Part shown: positions 16,396 to 25,632 of the stretch, in pieces
Position numbering within the stretch: position 1 is the stretch's first letter
How the letters are laid out: each line of letters begins with the position of its first letter
DNA from: Candidatus Accumulibacter propinquus
GTDB lineage: Bacteria; Pseudomonadota; Gammaproteobacteria; Burkholderiales; Rhodocyclaceae
Reading direction: 5' to 3'
Length of the DNA stretch: 64,000 nt
NCBI GenBank assembly: GCA_016714935.1
Contig: JADKBU010000006.1
Location: 1-64,000 of the forward strand
Made by a program: the position numbers and the translations under genes
Notes under the pieces: model-generated
Told to the model about the DNA's origin: nothing
What the model saw: only the letters and a program-made list of their open reading frames with translations
The model's database searches: none

Positions 16396-19044
16396 ATGAT
16401 CCAGCAGGACACTTTCCAACGCATTCGTCAGGGGTTGCGCGCTGCCCTGGCGGTATTGCTCGTCAGCCTGGCCCTGCCGACGGCGGCACAACAACCCGGT
16501 TCGGCGCAGATCAGCGCCATCCGTCAGGCGTGCCGCGCCGATTATCAGGCGAACTGTGCCGGGGTGCCGACCGGCGGCGCGGCGGCGATGTCCTGCCTGC
16601 AGGAGAATGCGATGTATACCTCGCCGTCGTGCCAGCAGGCCTTGCGCGCGGCGAGCGGCGGCGGCGCGGCGGCGACGGCTGCACGACCGGCGGCAAGCAC
16701 TGACCGCGCCGCGGCGGCCGACAGCTGGCCACACACACTCAGCGGTGCCAGTGGCAGCGCGGTCGTCTATCAGCCGCAGGTCATCGCCTGGCCCGACCGG
16801 CAGACGCTGCGGACGCGCATCGCACTGAGTGTGACACCGGCGGGCGCGACGGCGGCGGTACTGGGCACCGTCGAGGTGAGCTTCGCCACCAGCACCGACC
16901 TGTCGACACGCTGGGTAACGCTGTCGAACCCCCAACTCGTCAGTTCGCGTTTTCCGGCCGCCGACACCGCCCAGGCGGAACGTATCGACGCGCACATCCG
17001 GTCGGCGCTGGCCGCGCTCCCCGCCAAGCGCGTGCCGCTGGACACCCTTCTCCTGAGCCTGCGCCGGGAGACCGAGACGCCACCGGCTGTCGCGGTGCAC
17101 AATGAGCCGCCGCGCATCTTCGTCAGCGAACGCCCGGCCAGCCTGCTGATCTTCGATGGTGCACCGGTGTTGACCCCGATCGCCGGCACGCCCCTGAGCT
17201 ATGCCGTCAACACCAACTGGAGCATCTTCTTCGACGGCGACACGCACACCTGGTACTGGCTGAACAACGGCGCCTGGCTGCGCGCAAGCAGCGTCGAAGG
17301 ACACTGGACGCCGGCCGGGACGCTGCCGCCCGCCTTCTCCGGACTGCCGAACGATCGCAACTTCGCCGACGTTCGCCAGCAGATTCCCGGACGCCAGTTG
17401 AGCATCGCCGACGTGCCACAGGTCTTCGTGTCCACGTTGCCGGCCGAGATCATCGTCACACTCGGCGCGCCGCAGTTCACGGCCATTCCCGGAACCAGCC
17501 TGCAGTACGTGGCCAACACCGACGCGGCGCTGTTCCGCGACGCCGGCAACGGCCAGTTCTACTACCTGGTGTCGGGCCGCTGGTTTTCGGCAAGCAGCCT
17601 GAGCGGTCCGTGGACCTTTGCCACCACCCGCCTGCCGCCCGATTTCGCACGCATCCCGGCCAGCAGCCCGCGCGGCTTCGTGCTCGCCTCGGTGCCGGGA
17701 ACGGCGCAGGCGCAGGAGGCGCTGATCCAGGCGCGCATCCCGCAGCAGGCAACCCTGAGCAGCAGCACCGCCAGGCTCGACGTGGTCTATGCGGGGCCAC
17801 CGAAATTCGAGCCGATCCCGGGCACGACCATGGCCTATGCGGTGAACACCTCGTTCAATGTGGTGCAGGCCGAGAACAGCTATTACGCCTGCCATCAGGG
17901 GGCGTGGTTTGTCGCCGCCTCGCCGCTGGGGGCGTGGACGCTGGCCGGGTCGGTGCCCGACGCGATCTACACGATTCCGCCGAGCAGCCCGCTCTACCCC
18001 TGTACCTACGTGCGCGTCTACGCGTCGACGCCGACCACCGTGACCTACGGCTACACCGCCGGCTATACCCTGGGCTACATCAGCGCCGGGGTGATGGTCT
18101 ACGGCACCGGTTTCTATTATCCGCCGGTGATCTATCCGGGACTGGTGCCGATCTACTACCCGTACCCGGTCAGCTACGCCGGCGCCACCTACTACAACTC
18201 GGCCACCGGCGCGTGGGCACGCGGCGGCGCGATCTACGGCTCCTACTACGGCGCCGCAGGCGGTACCGCCTATAACCCGGCGACCGGCGCCTGGGCGCGC
18301 GGCGGTGCGGTATACGGACCGTACGGCGGCGCCGGCGCGTTCTCGGCCTACAATCCGACCACCGGCAGCTATGCGCACGGCAGCGCGGTCTGGGGCGCCA
18401 ACGGCGCGGCCGGCAACGCCAGTTGGTACAACGCCCGCACCGGCGTTTCCGGGACCACCAACCAGAACAGCAACGCCTATGGCCGCTGGGGTTCGAGCAC
18501 CGTCTCGGGACCGAACCAGACGGTGCACACGCAGAGCCAGAGCAATGCGCGCGGCGCGGCCGGATCGTTTACTTCGAGCAGCGGTGCCGAGGGCGCCGCG
18601 GTGCGTGGGGCCGGCGGCAACAGCGCCGGCGCGGTCAAGACCGCGAGCGGCAATGTCTATGCCGGCGCCGATGGCAACGTGTACAAGAAGACTTCCGACG
18701 GTTGGCAGAAGTACGATAACGGCGCGTGGAATTCGCCGCAGAAGCCGGCGAGCAGTTTTTCCGGCGCCAGCGAGCGCGGCAGCGCCGGTGCGGCGGCCGG
18801 AGAAGGCGCTCGCGGCTTCGACCAGTCGGCGCAACTGGAGCAGGATCACCAGGCGCGCTTCGACGGCGCGCAGCGGCAGCAGCAATTCGGCGCGACGGGT
18901 GGCCAGGACAGTTTCGCCTCGCGTTTCGAGGGCGGCATGCGCGGCGGTGAAGGCGGCTTCGGAGGCATGCGCTCGGGCGGTTTCGACGGTGGTGGCGGCT
19001 TCCGTGGCGGCGGCGGTTTCGGCGGCGGCAGGTTCCGGCGCTGA
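16396..19044 (+). CDS. Large secreted repeat protein with Cys-rich N-terminus and Gly-rich tail
   Basis: 882 residues from ATG 16396, preceded by TTGGAGGGGAAAACGG. A signal peptide (LAVLLVSLALPTAAQQ) is followed by a Cys-rich segment (ACRADYQANCAGVPTGG ... CLQEN ... SPSCQQAL) resembling 'cysteine-rich repeat' (Golgi protein 1-like) modules. Residues about 250-560 contain three repeats built on F.PIPGT.L.YAVNT ... GAWF.ASS..GPWT.A. After a Tyr-rich region (YYPPVIYPGLVPIYYPYPV) come copies of YNPATGAWARGGAVYG, then a low-complexity tail ending GGGFRGGGGFGGGRFRR. Surface or extracellular location is likely. No enzymatic motif is seen. It is probably in an operon with the secreted protein at 19115. 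Confidence 0.75.
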   Translation: MIQQDTFQRIRQGLRAALAVLLVSLALPTAAQQPGSAQISAIRQACRADYQANCAGVPTGGAAAMSCLQENAMYTSPSCQQALRAASGGGAAATAARPAASTDRAAAADSWPHTLSGASGSAVVYQPQVIAWPDRQTLRTRIALSVTPAGATAAVLGTVEVSFATSTDLSTRWVTLSNPQLVSSRFPAADTAQAERIDAHIRSALAALPAKRVPLDTLLLSLRRETETPPAVAVHNEPPRIFVSERPASLLIFDGAPVLTPIAGTPLSYAVNTNWSIFFDGDTHTWYWLNNGAWLRASSVEGHWTPAGTLPPAFSGLPNDRNFADVRQQIPGRQLSIADVPQVFVSTLPAEIIVTLGAPQFTAIPGTSLQYVANTDAALFRDAGNGQFYYLVSGRWFSASSLSGPWTFATTRLPPDFARIPASSPRGFVLASVPGTAQAQEALIQARIPQQATLSSSTARLDVVYAGPPKFEPIPGTTMAYAVNTSFNVVQAENSYYACHQGAWFVAASPLGAWTLAGSVPDAIYTIPPSSPLYPCTYVRVYASTPTTVTYGYTAGYTLGYISAGVMVYGTGFYYPPVIYPGLVPIYYPYPVSYAGATYYNSATGAWARGGAIYGSYYGAAGGTAYNPATGAWARGGAVYGPYGGAGAFSAYNPTTGSYAHGSAVWGANGAAGNASWYNARTGVSGTTNQNSNAYGRWGSSTVSGPNQTVHTQSQSNARGAAGSFTSSSGAEGAAVRGAGGNSAGAVKTASGNVYAGADGNVYKKTSDGWQKYDNGAWNSPQKPASSFSGASERGSAGAAAGEGARGFDQSAQLEQDHQARFDGAQRQQQFGATGGQDSFASRFEGGMRGGEGGFGGMRSGGFDGGGGFRGGGGFGGGRFRR

Positions 19045-19114
19045 GCGTGCCAGGGGCCGCGGCGGCGACGCCGGCGCCGCCCGATCTGGCGACACATTCG
19101 AGAGGAGAACGCTG

Positions 19115-19573
19115 ATGCAGCGATCGCGTCACATGCACAGTCTGTTGGCCGGCAGCGTCCTGCTGGCCCTTGCCGGCGTTGCCGACGCCCAGGCGCTATT
19201 CCTGGCCCGGCGCGCGGTCGGGCGCATCGAACAGATGTCGCAGTCGTCGCCGACCACCGGCGCCGCCTACGACACGGCGGTGGTGATCGTCGAGGTCGCC
19301 CCGGATCGGGTCTTCGCCACCATCAAGCGCCTGCTGGCCGAGAACACGGAAGTCCGGGTGACCGGCAGCGATGACGCCCGGCGCTCGGTGGAGTTCACCG
19401 ACGGCACGCAGATCGGCGGCATCCAGGTCAACCCGCTCAACGACCAGCTGTCGCAACTGCTGGTCTCGACCGCGCATCCCGGCATCACCACTTCGACGAC
19501 CTCGAAGATCGTGGCGCGCATCATGGACGTGTGTCGGGAGTTGAACGTCGCCTGCCACCCGGGAGGTTCCTGA
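19115..19573 (+). CDS. Hypothetical secreted protein
   Basis: 152 residues from ATG 19115 with GAGAGGAGAAC upstream. A signal peptide (LLAGSVLLALAGVADAQA) is clear. The mature part contains DTAVVIVEVAPDRVFATIKR, alternating strands, and one Cys pair near the end (MDVCRELNVACHPGG). I recognise no family with certainty. It follows the large secreted protein by 70 bases and is probably cotranscribed. Its stop codon lies inside a 12-bp hairpin stem shared with the convergent efflux operon. Confidence 0.65.
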   Translation: MQRSRHMHSLLAGSVLLALAGVADAQALFLARRAVGRIEQMSQSSPTTGAAYDTAVVIVEVAPDRVFATIKRLLAENTEVRVTGSDDARRSVEFTDGTQIGGIQVNPLNDQLSQLLVSTAHPGITTSTTSKIVARIMDVCRELNVACHPGGS

Positions 19574-19604
19574 TCCTCGCCACCGGGTTTGCTGGCGAGG
19601 ATCA
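19571..19604. terminator. Shared bidirectional hairpin between convergent genes
   Basis: TGATCCTCGCCA (19571-19582) and TGGCGAGGATCA (19593-19604) form a perfect 12-bp stem with a 10-base loop. The stop codons of both convergent genes (19571-19573 on +, 19602-19604 on -) are the outer ends of the stem. No T-run follows on either side, so it may need Rho or act as a barrier. Confidence 0.65.
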
Positions 19605-21050
19605 GAACAGCGGCGGCAGCATCTGCGGGGCGGCCGAAGGGCCGCCGCCGCTGAGTTTGTCGGCTTCATTTACCCAGCCGCCGCCCATCGCCTTGTAGAT
19701 GTTCACCGCAGAGGCGAACAGCGAGGCACGCAGGGACGCCAGATTGAGTTCCGCCGGGAACAGCGTCTGCTCGGCCTGCAGCACCGTCGAATAGCCGGTG
19801 TACCCGCCGTCGTACTGCAAGCGTGCCAGGCGCGCGTACTCGGTCAGGGCGACGACCAGCCGCTGTTGCGCGGCGAGTTGCTCCTGCAGCTTCTGGTTGG
19901 CGACCAGCGCGTTGTCCACATCGGCAAAGGCGTTGCGGATCGCCAGCTGATAGTTGAGCAGCGCCGCCTTCTGCCCGGCTTCGGCCTGCGCGACCTGACC
20001 GCTGACCGCGCCGAAGGTGAAAATCGGGCCGACCAGGGAACCGCTGTAGTTCCAGACGCGCGCCGAGCCCTTGAACAGATTCGACAATTCGGAACTGGCG
20101 CCGCCGAAAGCGCCGGTCAGCGAGATCGCGGGAAAGTACAGCGCCCTGGCCGCGCCGATCTGCGCATTGGCGGCCACCAGCGCCTGCTCGGCCTGCAGCA
20201 GGTCGGGGCGCTGCTCGAGCAGGGCCGACGGCAGGCCGGCCGGTACCGGCGGCAGGGCAAGTTCATCGACCGACTTGCCACGGGCGATCGGACCCGGATC
20301 GCGGCCGATCAGGACTGCCAGCGCGTTCTGGTTCTGCGCGATCTGCGATTCGAGCAGGGGAATCTGCGCCGCCGCCGACTCGTATTGCGACTGCGCCTGC
20401 ACGACGTTCATCTTCGACACCTGGCCGTACTTGAACTGCAGTTCGAAAAGCCTGACCGATTCGCCGTAGGTCGACAACGTCTTGCGGGCAACCTGCAGCT
20501 GCGCGTCGAGGCCGCGCAATTGCAGGTAGCTGTTGGCCACCGAAGTGACCAGCGACAGGATCACGCCGCGCCGCGCCTCGTCGGTGGCCAGCAGGTTGGC
20601 CAGCGCCGCCTCGGACTGGCGCCGAATGCGGCCCCAGAGGTCGATCTCCCAGCTTGCCGAGAGCGCCGCCTCGTAGGCCGTGCTCGGGTTCGGGTAGTTG
20701 CGCAGCAGCGCGGCAAACGCCGGTTCGAGCGAGCGCTGGCGCTCGCCGGTGGCCGCGTAGCCGAGTTGCGGAAAGAGTGGCGAGCGCGATTGTGTGAGCA
20801 GCGCCGCCGCCTGCTCGACGTTGGCGGCGGCGATCGCGATGTTGCTGTTGTGCGCCAGTCCCTCGATGATCAGCTGATCGAGCACCGGGTCCCGGAACTG
20901 CTTCCACCACCGCGTGTCGGCGGTGTCGGCAGCGTCCTTCGCCGCGTACTGGAACGTCGCCGGGGGATCGACTGGCGGGCGCCGGTAGTCGGGGCCCATC
21001 AGGCAGCCGGCGAGCAGCGCCGTGCCGGCGCAGACGAGCAGACGCTTCAT
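19602..21050 (-). CDS. Outer-membrane efflux lipoprotein (NodT/OprM family)
   Basis: 482 residues. A lipoprotein signal with lipobox (LLAGC) is followed by the family start GPDYRRPPVD and a TRWWKQFRDPVLDQLI block. Two repeated alpha/beta-barrel halves are visible (coiled-coil segments around residues 100-250 and 300-450). It forms the trimeric TolC-like channel of the tripartite pump encoded by the two preceding genes, to which it is coupled by a 4-base overlap. It may also serve the first RND system, which lacks its own channel. Confidence 0.92.
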   Translation of the reverse strand: MKRLLVCAGTALLAGCLMGPDYRRPPVDPPATFQYAAKDAADTADTRWWKQFRDPVLDQLIIEGLAHNSNIAIAAANVEQAAALLTQSRSPLFPQLGYAATGERQRSLEPAFAALLRNYPNPSTAYEAALSASWEIDLWGRIRRQSEAALANLLATDEARRGVILSLVTSVANSYLQLRGLDAQLQVARKTLSTYGESVRLFELQFKYGQVSKMNVVQAQSQYESAAAQIPLLESQIAQNQNALAVLIGRDPGPIARGKSVDELALPPVPAGLPSALLEQRPDLLQAEQALVAANAQIGAARALYFPAISLTGAFGGASSELSNLFKGSARVWNYSGSLVGPIFTFGAVSGQVAQAEAGQKAALLNYQLAIRNAFADVDNALVANQKLQEQLAAQQRLVVALTEYARLARLQYDGGYTGYSTVLQAEQTLFPAELNLASLRASLFASAVNIYKAMGGGWVNEADKLSGGGPSAAPQMLPPLF

Positions 21051-24000
21051 GCCTGGCGCCCGTCCGGCGACGACGCCGACGCCGGGTCAGCGGCTTCCCG
21101 CGGCATCGCCTCGCGGCGGCGCTCGGCGAGGCGGTCGAAGAGGTAGAAGAACAGCGGCACGTAGAGCATGGCCAGCGTCGTCTCGCCGATCATTCCGCCG
21201 ATGATCCCGGTGCCGATCGAATGACGGGCATTGGCGCCGGCACCGAGCGCCATGGCCAGCGGCAGGCAGCCGAAGGCGAAGGCCAGCGAGGTCATGATGA
21301 TCGGCCGCAACCGCTGTTCGCCGGCAAGCACGGTCGCTTCCATGATCGACTTGCCCTGCCGGCGGAAGTCGACCGCCGCCGACACCCGCAGGACCGCGTT
21401 CTTGGCGCCGAGGCCGATGAGCACCAGCAGGCCGATCTGGAAGTAGACGTCGTTCTCCAGCCCGCGCGCCCAGTTGGTGAGCAGCGCCCCGAGGATGCCG
21501 AAGGGCACTGCGGTCATCACCGCGCCCGGCAGCGTCCACGACTCGTACTGCGCGGCGAGCACCAGGAAGACGATCAGCAACCCGAAAGCAAAGGCCAGCG
21601 CCGAGGTGCCGCCGGACTGCTTCTCCTCGAAGGCGAGGCCCGACCAGGCGAAGGTATAGCCTGCCGGCAGGACTTCGCGCGCCACCGCCTCCATGGCCGC
21701 GATCGCCTGCCCGGAACTGAAACCCGGCGCCGGGTTGCCGATCACCTTGGCCGCCGGGAAGCCGTTGAAATGCGGCAGGATGTCCGGGCCGGCGCGCCAG
21801 TGCGTGCTGACCACCGCCGACAGGGGCACCATCTTGCCCTGGCTGTTGCGGGTGTACAGCCGCGTCAGATCCTCGGGTTGCTGGCGGAATTTCGCATCCG
21901 ACTGCACGATGACCCACCAGACGCGGCTGAACTGGCTGAACTGGCTGGCGGTCAGCGAGCCGAACTGCGCCTGGATCGCGCTGTAGACATCCTGCACCTG
22001 CAGACCGAGCAGCGTCGCCTTGTCGCGATCGACATCGGCCCGCAACTGCTGCGCCTGCGCCGTGAAGGTGCTGTTCAGCGCAGCCAGCTCGGGACGCGCA
22101 CGCGCCTTGTCGAGGAAAGCGCGCGTCAGCTCGTCGAGCTTCGACGGGTCGCCGGCGGTGCTGTCCTGGATCCAGAATTCGAAACCGCCGGTGGTGCCGA
22201 TGCCCGGGATCGGCGGCGGCGCGATCGGCAGCACGATCGCCTCCTCGATGTGTCTGGCCTGTTCGTAGAGCGCGAGCAGGATGGCGCGGGCGTTCTGGCT
22301 GCGCGCCGAGTCGATCGAGGCGTAACGTTCGTCGAAGGACTTGAAGGTGACGAAGAAGGTCGCCGCATTCGCCTTGTAGCCGGCATCGATCAGACTGTAG
22401 CCGGTGATCATCGAGCGCCGTTCGACCCCCGGAATCTTCGCCAGGATGGCATCGACGCGCTCGGCGACGGCCTGCGTGCGATCGAGGCTGGCGGACTGCG
22501 GCATGATGATCGCCACCATCGCGTAACCCTGATCCTCGTTCGGCACGAAGCTGGTCGGCAGCAGGTGAAACAGATGCCAGATGCTGTACAGGAACACCGC
22601 CAGCAGCAGCAGGGCTACCACCACCCGCTTGATGACCCATTCGACCGCGTGCCCGAAAGCCCGCGTCACCCGCTCGACCTGGCGGTTGAACCAGGCGAAG
22701 AAGCCGCGCTGCGCCGCCGGGGTGTGCCGGAGCAGCAGCGAACACATGGCCGGGGTCAGGGTCAGAGCGACAAAACCCGAGAGGCTCACCGAGATGACGA
22801 TGGTGATCGCGAACTGGCGGTAGAGCTGGCCGGTGGTGCCGGGCAGGAAAGCGGCCGGCACGAAGACCGAAGCCATCACCAGGACCACGGCGACGAGCGA
22901 ACTGCCGATCTCGCCCATCGAGCGGATCGTCGCCTCCTTCGCTGCCAGATGGTGTTGCGTCATGTTGCGCTCGACGTTCTCGACGACGACGATGGCGTCG
23001 TCGACGACCATGCCGATCGCCAGGATCAGGCCGAACAGGGTCAACAGGTTGACCGAGAAGCCGAGCGCCAGCATGCCGGCAAAAGTGCCGACCAGCGCGA
23101 CGACGATCGCCACCGCGCAGATCAGCGTCGTGCGCAGACTCTGCAGGAACAGGTAGACGACCAGCACCACCAGCACCATCGCCTCGGCCAGCGTCTTCAG
23201 CACCTCCTCGATCGACAGGCGCACGAAGTCGTTGGTGTCGAGCGCCACCACCACTTCGAGGCCCTCGGGAAAACGCGACTTCATCTCCGCCAGCGCCGCG
23301 CGCACGGCCTGCGAAACCACCAGGCCGTTGGCACCCGGCTGCTGGTAGATGGCGATGAAGGTCGTCGGCTCGCGGTCGAGCTGGGTATCGACGATGTACT
23401 GTCGCAGGCCCACTTCGGCGCGCGCCACGTCTCCGACGCGGACGATCGCGCTGCCGTCCTGGCTGGCGCGCAGGATGATCCTTTCGTATTGGCGCGGGTC
23501 GACGAACTGGCCCTGCGTGACCACCGGGAAGCTGAGTTCGACGGCGCCGGCGGTCGGCTGCTGCCCGATCTGACCGGCGCCGAACAGCGCATTCTGGGTG
23601 TTGATCGCATTGGCGATGTCGCTGGTGGTGATCGCCAGCGAGGCCATGCGGTCCGGGTTCATCCAGATGCGCATGGCCTGGTCGGGGACGCCCATGATCT
23701 GGGCCTGGCCGGCGCCGGGAACGCGTTTCAGCGCATCGAGCACGTACACGTTGGCATAGTTGGCGACATAGCCCGGGCTGTAGCGGCCGCCCTTGCCGGT
23801 GACGCCGAGCAGCATCATGATCGTCGAGGATTTCTTCTGCACCGACACGCCCTGTTGCGTCACCGCCGAAGGCAGTTGCGGCAGCGCCAGGTTTACGCGG
23901 TTCTGCACCTGCACCTGCGCGATGTCGGGGTCGGTGTCGAGGGCGAAATAGACGGTCAACAGGAGCTGGCCGGTGGCCGAACTGCTCGAACTCATGTACA

Positions 24001-24229
24001 GCATTTTGTCGACGCCGTTGATCTGCGCCTCGATCGGCGCCGCCACCGCGTCGGCCAGGGTCTTGGAATCGGCGCCGGGATAGGTCGCCTGCACCGTGAC
24101 CTGCACGGGGGTGATCGTCGGATACTGCTGTACCGGCATGACGAAGATCGCGACCAGGCCGGCGATCACCACCAGGATCGCGACGACTGCCGCGAAGATC
24201 GGACGCTCGATGAAGAATCGGGAGAACAT
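21047..24229 (-). CDS. RND efflux pump permease (HAE1 family, AcrB/MexB-like)
   Basis: 1060 residues. N-terminal FSRFFIERPIFAAVVAIL is the classical AcrB-type start. TM4 carries LILAIGMVVDDAIVVVENVE with the Asp pair of the proton relay; the C-terminal half shows LLVLIGLGAKNAVLRVSA, in place of the common KNAILIVE. The periplasmic loops contain the porter-domain motif QNRVNLALPQLP. Compared with the first pump (9881-12958) it is closer to AcrB/MexB in length and motifs. Second gene of a complete adaptor-pump-channel operon on the - strand. Confidence 0.94.
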   Translation of the reverse strand: MFSRFFIERPIFAAVVAILVVIAGLVAIFVMPVQQYPTITPVQVTVQATYPGADSKTLADAVAAPIEAQINGVDKMLYMSSSSSATGQLLLTVYFALDTDPDIAQVQVQNRVNLALPQLPSAVTQQGVSVQKKSSTIMMLLGVTGKGGRYSPGYVANYANVYVLDALKRVPGAGQAQIMGVPDQAMRIWMNPDRMASLAITTSDIANAINTQNALFGAGQIGQQPTAGAVELSFPVVTQGQFVDPRQYERIILRASQDGSAIVRVGDVARAEVGLRQYIVDTQLDREPTTFIAIYQQPGANGLVVSQAVRAALAEMKSRFPEGLEVVVALDTNDFVRLSIEEVLKTLAEAMVLVVLVVYLFLQSLRTTLICAVAIVVALVGTFAGMLALGFSVNLLTLFGLILAIGMVVDDAIVVVENVERNMTQHHLAAKEATIRSMGEIGSSLVAVVLVMASVFVPAAFLPGTTGQLYRQFAITIVISVSLSGFVALTLTPAMCSLLLRHTPAAQRGFFAWFNRQVERVTRAFGHAVEWVIKRVVVALLLLAVFLYSIWHLFHLLPTSFVPNEDQGYAMVAIIMPQSASLDRTQAVAERVDAILAKIPGVERRSMITGYSLIDAGYKANAATFFVTFKSFDERYASIDSARSQNARAILLALYEQARHIEEAIVLPIAPPPIPGIGTTGGFEFWIQDSTAGDPSKLDELTRAFLDKARARPELAALNSTFTAQAQQLRADVDRDKATLLGLQVQDVYSAIQAQFGSLTASQFSQFSRVWWVIVQSDAKFRQQPEDLTRLYTRNSQGKMVPLSAVVSTHWRAGPDILPHFNGFPAAKVIGNPAPGFSSGQAIAAMEAVAREVLPAGYTFAWSGLAFEEKQSGGTSALAFAFGLLIVFLVLAAQYESWTLPGAVMTAVPFGILGALLTNWARGLENDVYFQIGLLVLIGLGAKNAVLRVSAAVDFRRQGKSIMEATVLAGEQRLRPIIMTSLAFAFGCLPLAMALGAGANARHSIGTGIIGGMIGETTLAMLYVPLFFYLFDRLAERRREAMPREAADPASASSPDGRQA

Positions 24230-24241
24230 GCCGGCGGCGGC

Positions 24242-25420
24242 TCAGGAGCCGGCGGCTGCCGGTTGGGCCGCCGGCGGCATCACCGTCACCTTCGCGCCCA
24301 CCGACAGGCGCTGGCCGCCATTGACGACGATCTGTTCGCCGGCCTGCAACCCCTCGGCGACGAACCAGCTCTCGCGGTACCAGTCGCCGACGGTGATCGG
24401 CCGCTGCTCGGCCTGGCCTTCCTTGTTGACCAGCCAGACGAAATGACCCTGCGCGCCCTGCTGCACGGCGCGCTGCGGGATGAGGATGGCGTTGGGCCGC
24501 TGCGCCCCCTGCAGGCGCGCCCGCACGTACTGGTTGGGACGCAGCACCCCGTCCGGGTTATCGACCGTGGCGCGGATCAGGAAGGTCCCGGTCTGCGAGT
24601 TGTACGAGGGATCGGCAAAGGTGATCTTGCCGGTATGCGGGAATGGCGTACCGTCACCCAGCTCGATTTCGACCAGCAGCTTGTTGTCGGCGGGCAGCTT
24701 GAGCAGTCCCTTCCTGACGTTGGCACGCAGGCGGTCGACTTCGTTCTCCGAGATGCTGAAATTCACCCACATCGGGGTGAGCACCGAAACGGTCGTCAAC
24801 TGGCTGTTCTGCGAGTTGACATAGGTGCCTTCGGCGAGTGCTGAGAAACTCGTCACGCCGGCAACCGGCGAGGTGATTCGGGTATACGACAGGTCGAGTC
24901 TGGCCGACTCAAGCTGCGCCTTCGACTGCGCCACCGCCGCGGCGGCCTGCTCGTACTGACCCTGCGCGTCGTCGAGGTCCTTTTGCGACAGCGCGTTCTG
25001 CTCGACCAGCGGCCTGGTGCGCTTGAGATTGGCCGTCGCCACCTGCAGCGATGCCTGGTTGCGCTGCAGCGCGGCGGCGGCGCCATCGACCTGCACCTGG
25101 AACGGCTTGGGATCGATCTGGAACAGCAACTGGCCGGCCTTGACCACCGCACCTTCGGTATAGACGCGCTTGTCGAGAAAGCCCGAAACCCGCGCCTGGA
25201 TATTGACCGCCTGCGAACTCTGCGTCTGCGCCACGTATTCGGCCGACACCGGGACGTCGCGCGCCTCGACCGTCATCGTTGTGACTTCGAGCGGTGCCGG
25301 ACCCGGCTTTGGCGGCTCCCTGCCGCAGCCGACCAGGCCAGCCAGCGCAATGACCATCGCGGCGCAATGGCTGCTCAGTGGTTTGGCAATGGGGTACTGG
25401 TGCAGCAGTGCGATGGGCAT
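24242..25420 (-). CDS. RND efflux periplasmic adaptor lipoprotein (AcrA/MexA-like)
   Basis: 392 residues from ATG 25420; an in-frame upstream start at 25465 and a later one at 25357 directly before the lipobox are alternatives. ALAGLVGCG is a lipobox. The lipoyl-like half-motifs ARVSGFLDKRVYTEGAVVKA and LSYTRITSPVAGV flank a helical hairpin (residues about 100-160). Followed by beta-barrel and membrane-proximal domains (ILIPQRAVQQGAQGHFVWLV). First gene of the adaptor-pump-channel operon; the pump starts 12 bp downstream. Confidence 0.92.
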   Translation of the reverse strand: MPIALLHQYPIAKPLSSHCAAMVIALAGLVGCGREPPKPGPAPLEVTTMTVEARDVPVSAEYVAQTQSSQAVNIQARVSGFLDKRVYTEGAVVKAGQLLFQIDPKPFQVQVDGAAAALQRNQASLQVATANLKRTRPLVEQNALSQKDLDDAQGQYEQAAAAVAQSKAQLESARLDLSYTRITSPVAGVTSFSALAEGTYVNSQNSQLTTVSVLTPMWVNFSISENEVDRLRANVRKGLLKLPADNKLLVEIELGDGTPFPHTGKITFADPSYNSQTGTFLIRATVDNPDGVLRPNQYVRARLQGAQRPNAILIPQRAVQQGAQGHFVWLVNKEGQAEQRPITVGDWYRESWFVAEGLQAGEQIVVNGGQRLSVGAKVTVMPPAAQPAAAGS

Positions 25421-25502
25421 CGGGGTTTCCGACAATTGGCGAGCGCCGGCAGGCGAATGGACCACTCAACGGTCTGGCCGAAAGTATCTCCGGCAGTCAC
25501 AG

Positions 25503-25546
25503 CACAGTCAAGCCACAGTCAAGCCACAGTCAAGCCACAGTCAAGC
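25503..25546 (+). repeat. 11-bp tandem repeat, four copies
   Basis: CACAGTCAAGC is repeated four times without interruption at 25503-25546, in the region upstream of the efflux adaptor gene (-) and beyond the 3' end of the RTX gene (-). The 11-bp period is close to one helical turn, so the copies face the same side of the DNA. Confidence 0.85.
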
Positions 25547-25592
25547 GCGTGGACGCCAAAGGGAAGCGTGGATTGGCGCCGGCCGCCAGGGT

Positions 25593-25620
25593 GCCGCCGC
25601 GGTTCATGCACCGCGGCGGC
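25593..25620 (-). terminator. Strong hairpin downstream of the RTX gene
   Basis: GCCGCCGCGG (25593-25602) and CCGCGGCGGC (25611-25620) form a perfect 10-bp G+C stem with an 8-base loop, 12 bases beyond the RTX stop codon on the - strand. There is no T-run, so it may be a Rho-assisted terminator or an mRNA-stabilising structure. Confidence 0.55.
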
Positions 25621-25632
25621 GGGCTGACCCGG

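Noticed and set aside
16375..19095. Open frame of 906 codons antisense to the secreted repeat protein
   Set aside because: The + strand gene has a signal peptide, a ribosome-binding site and structured repeats. The antisense product is Arg/Ala/Gly-rich without any motif.
21221..24844. Open frame of 1207 codons opposite the second RND pump and adaptor
   Set aside because: It spans two recognised genes on the other strand and is a shadow of their third-position GC bias.
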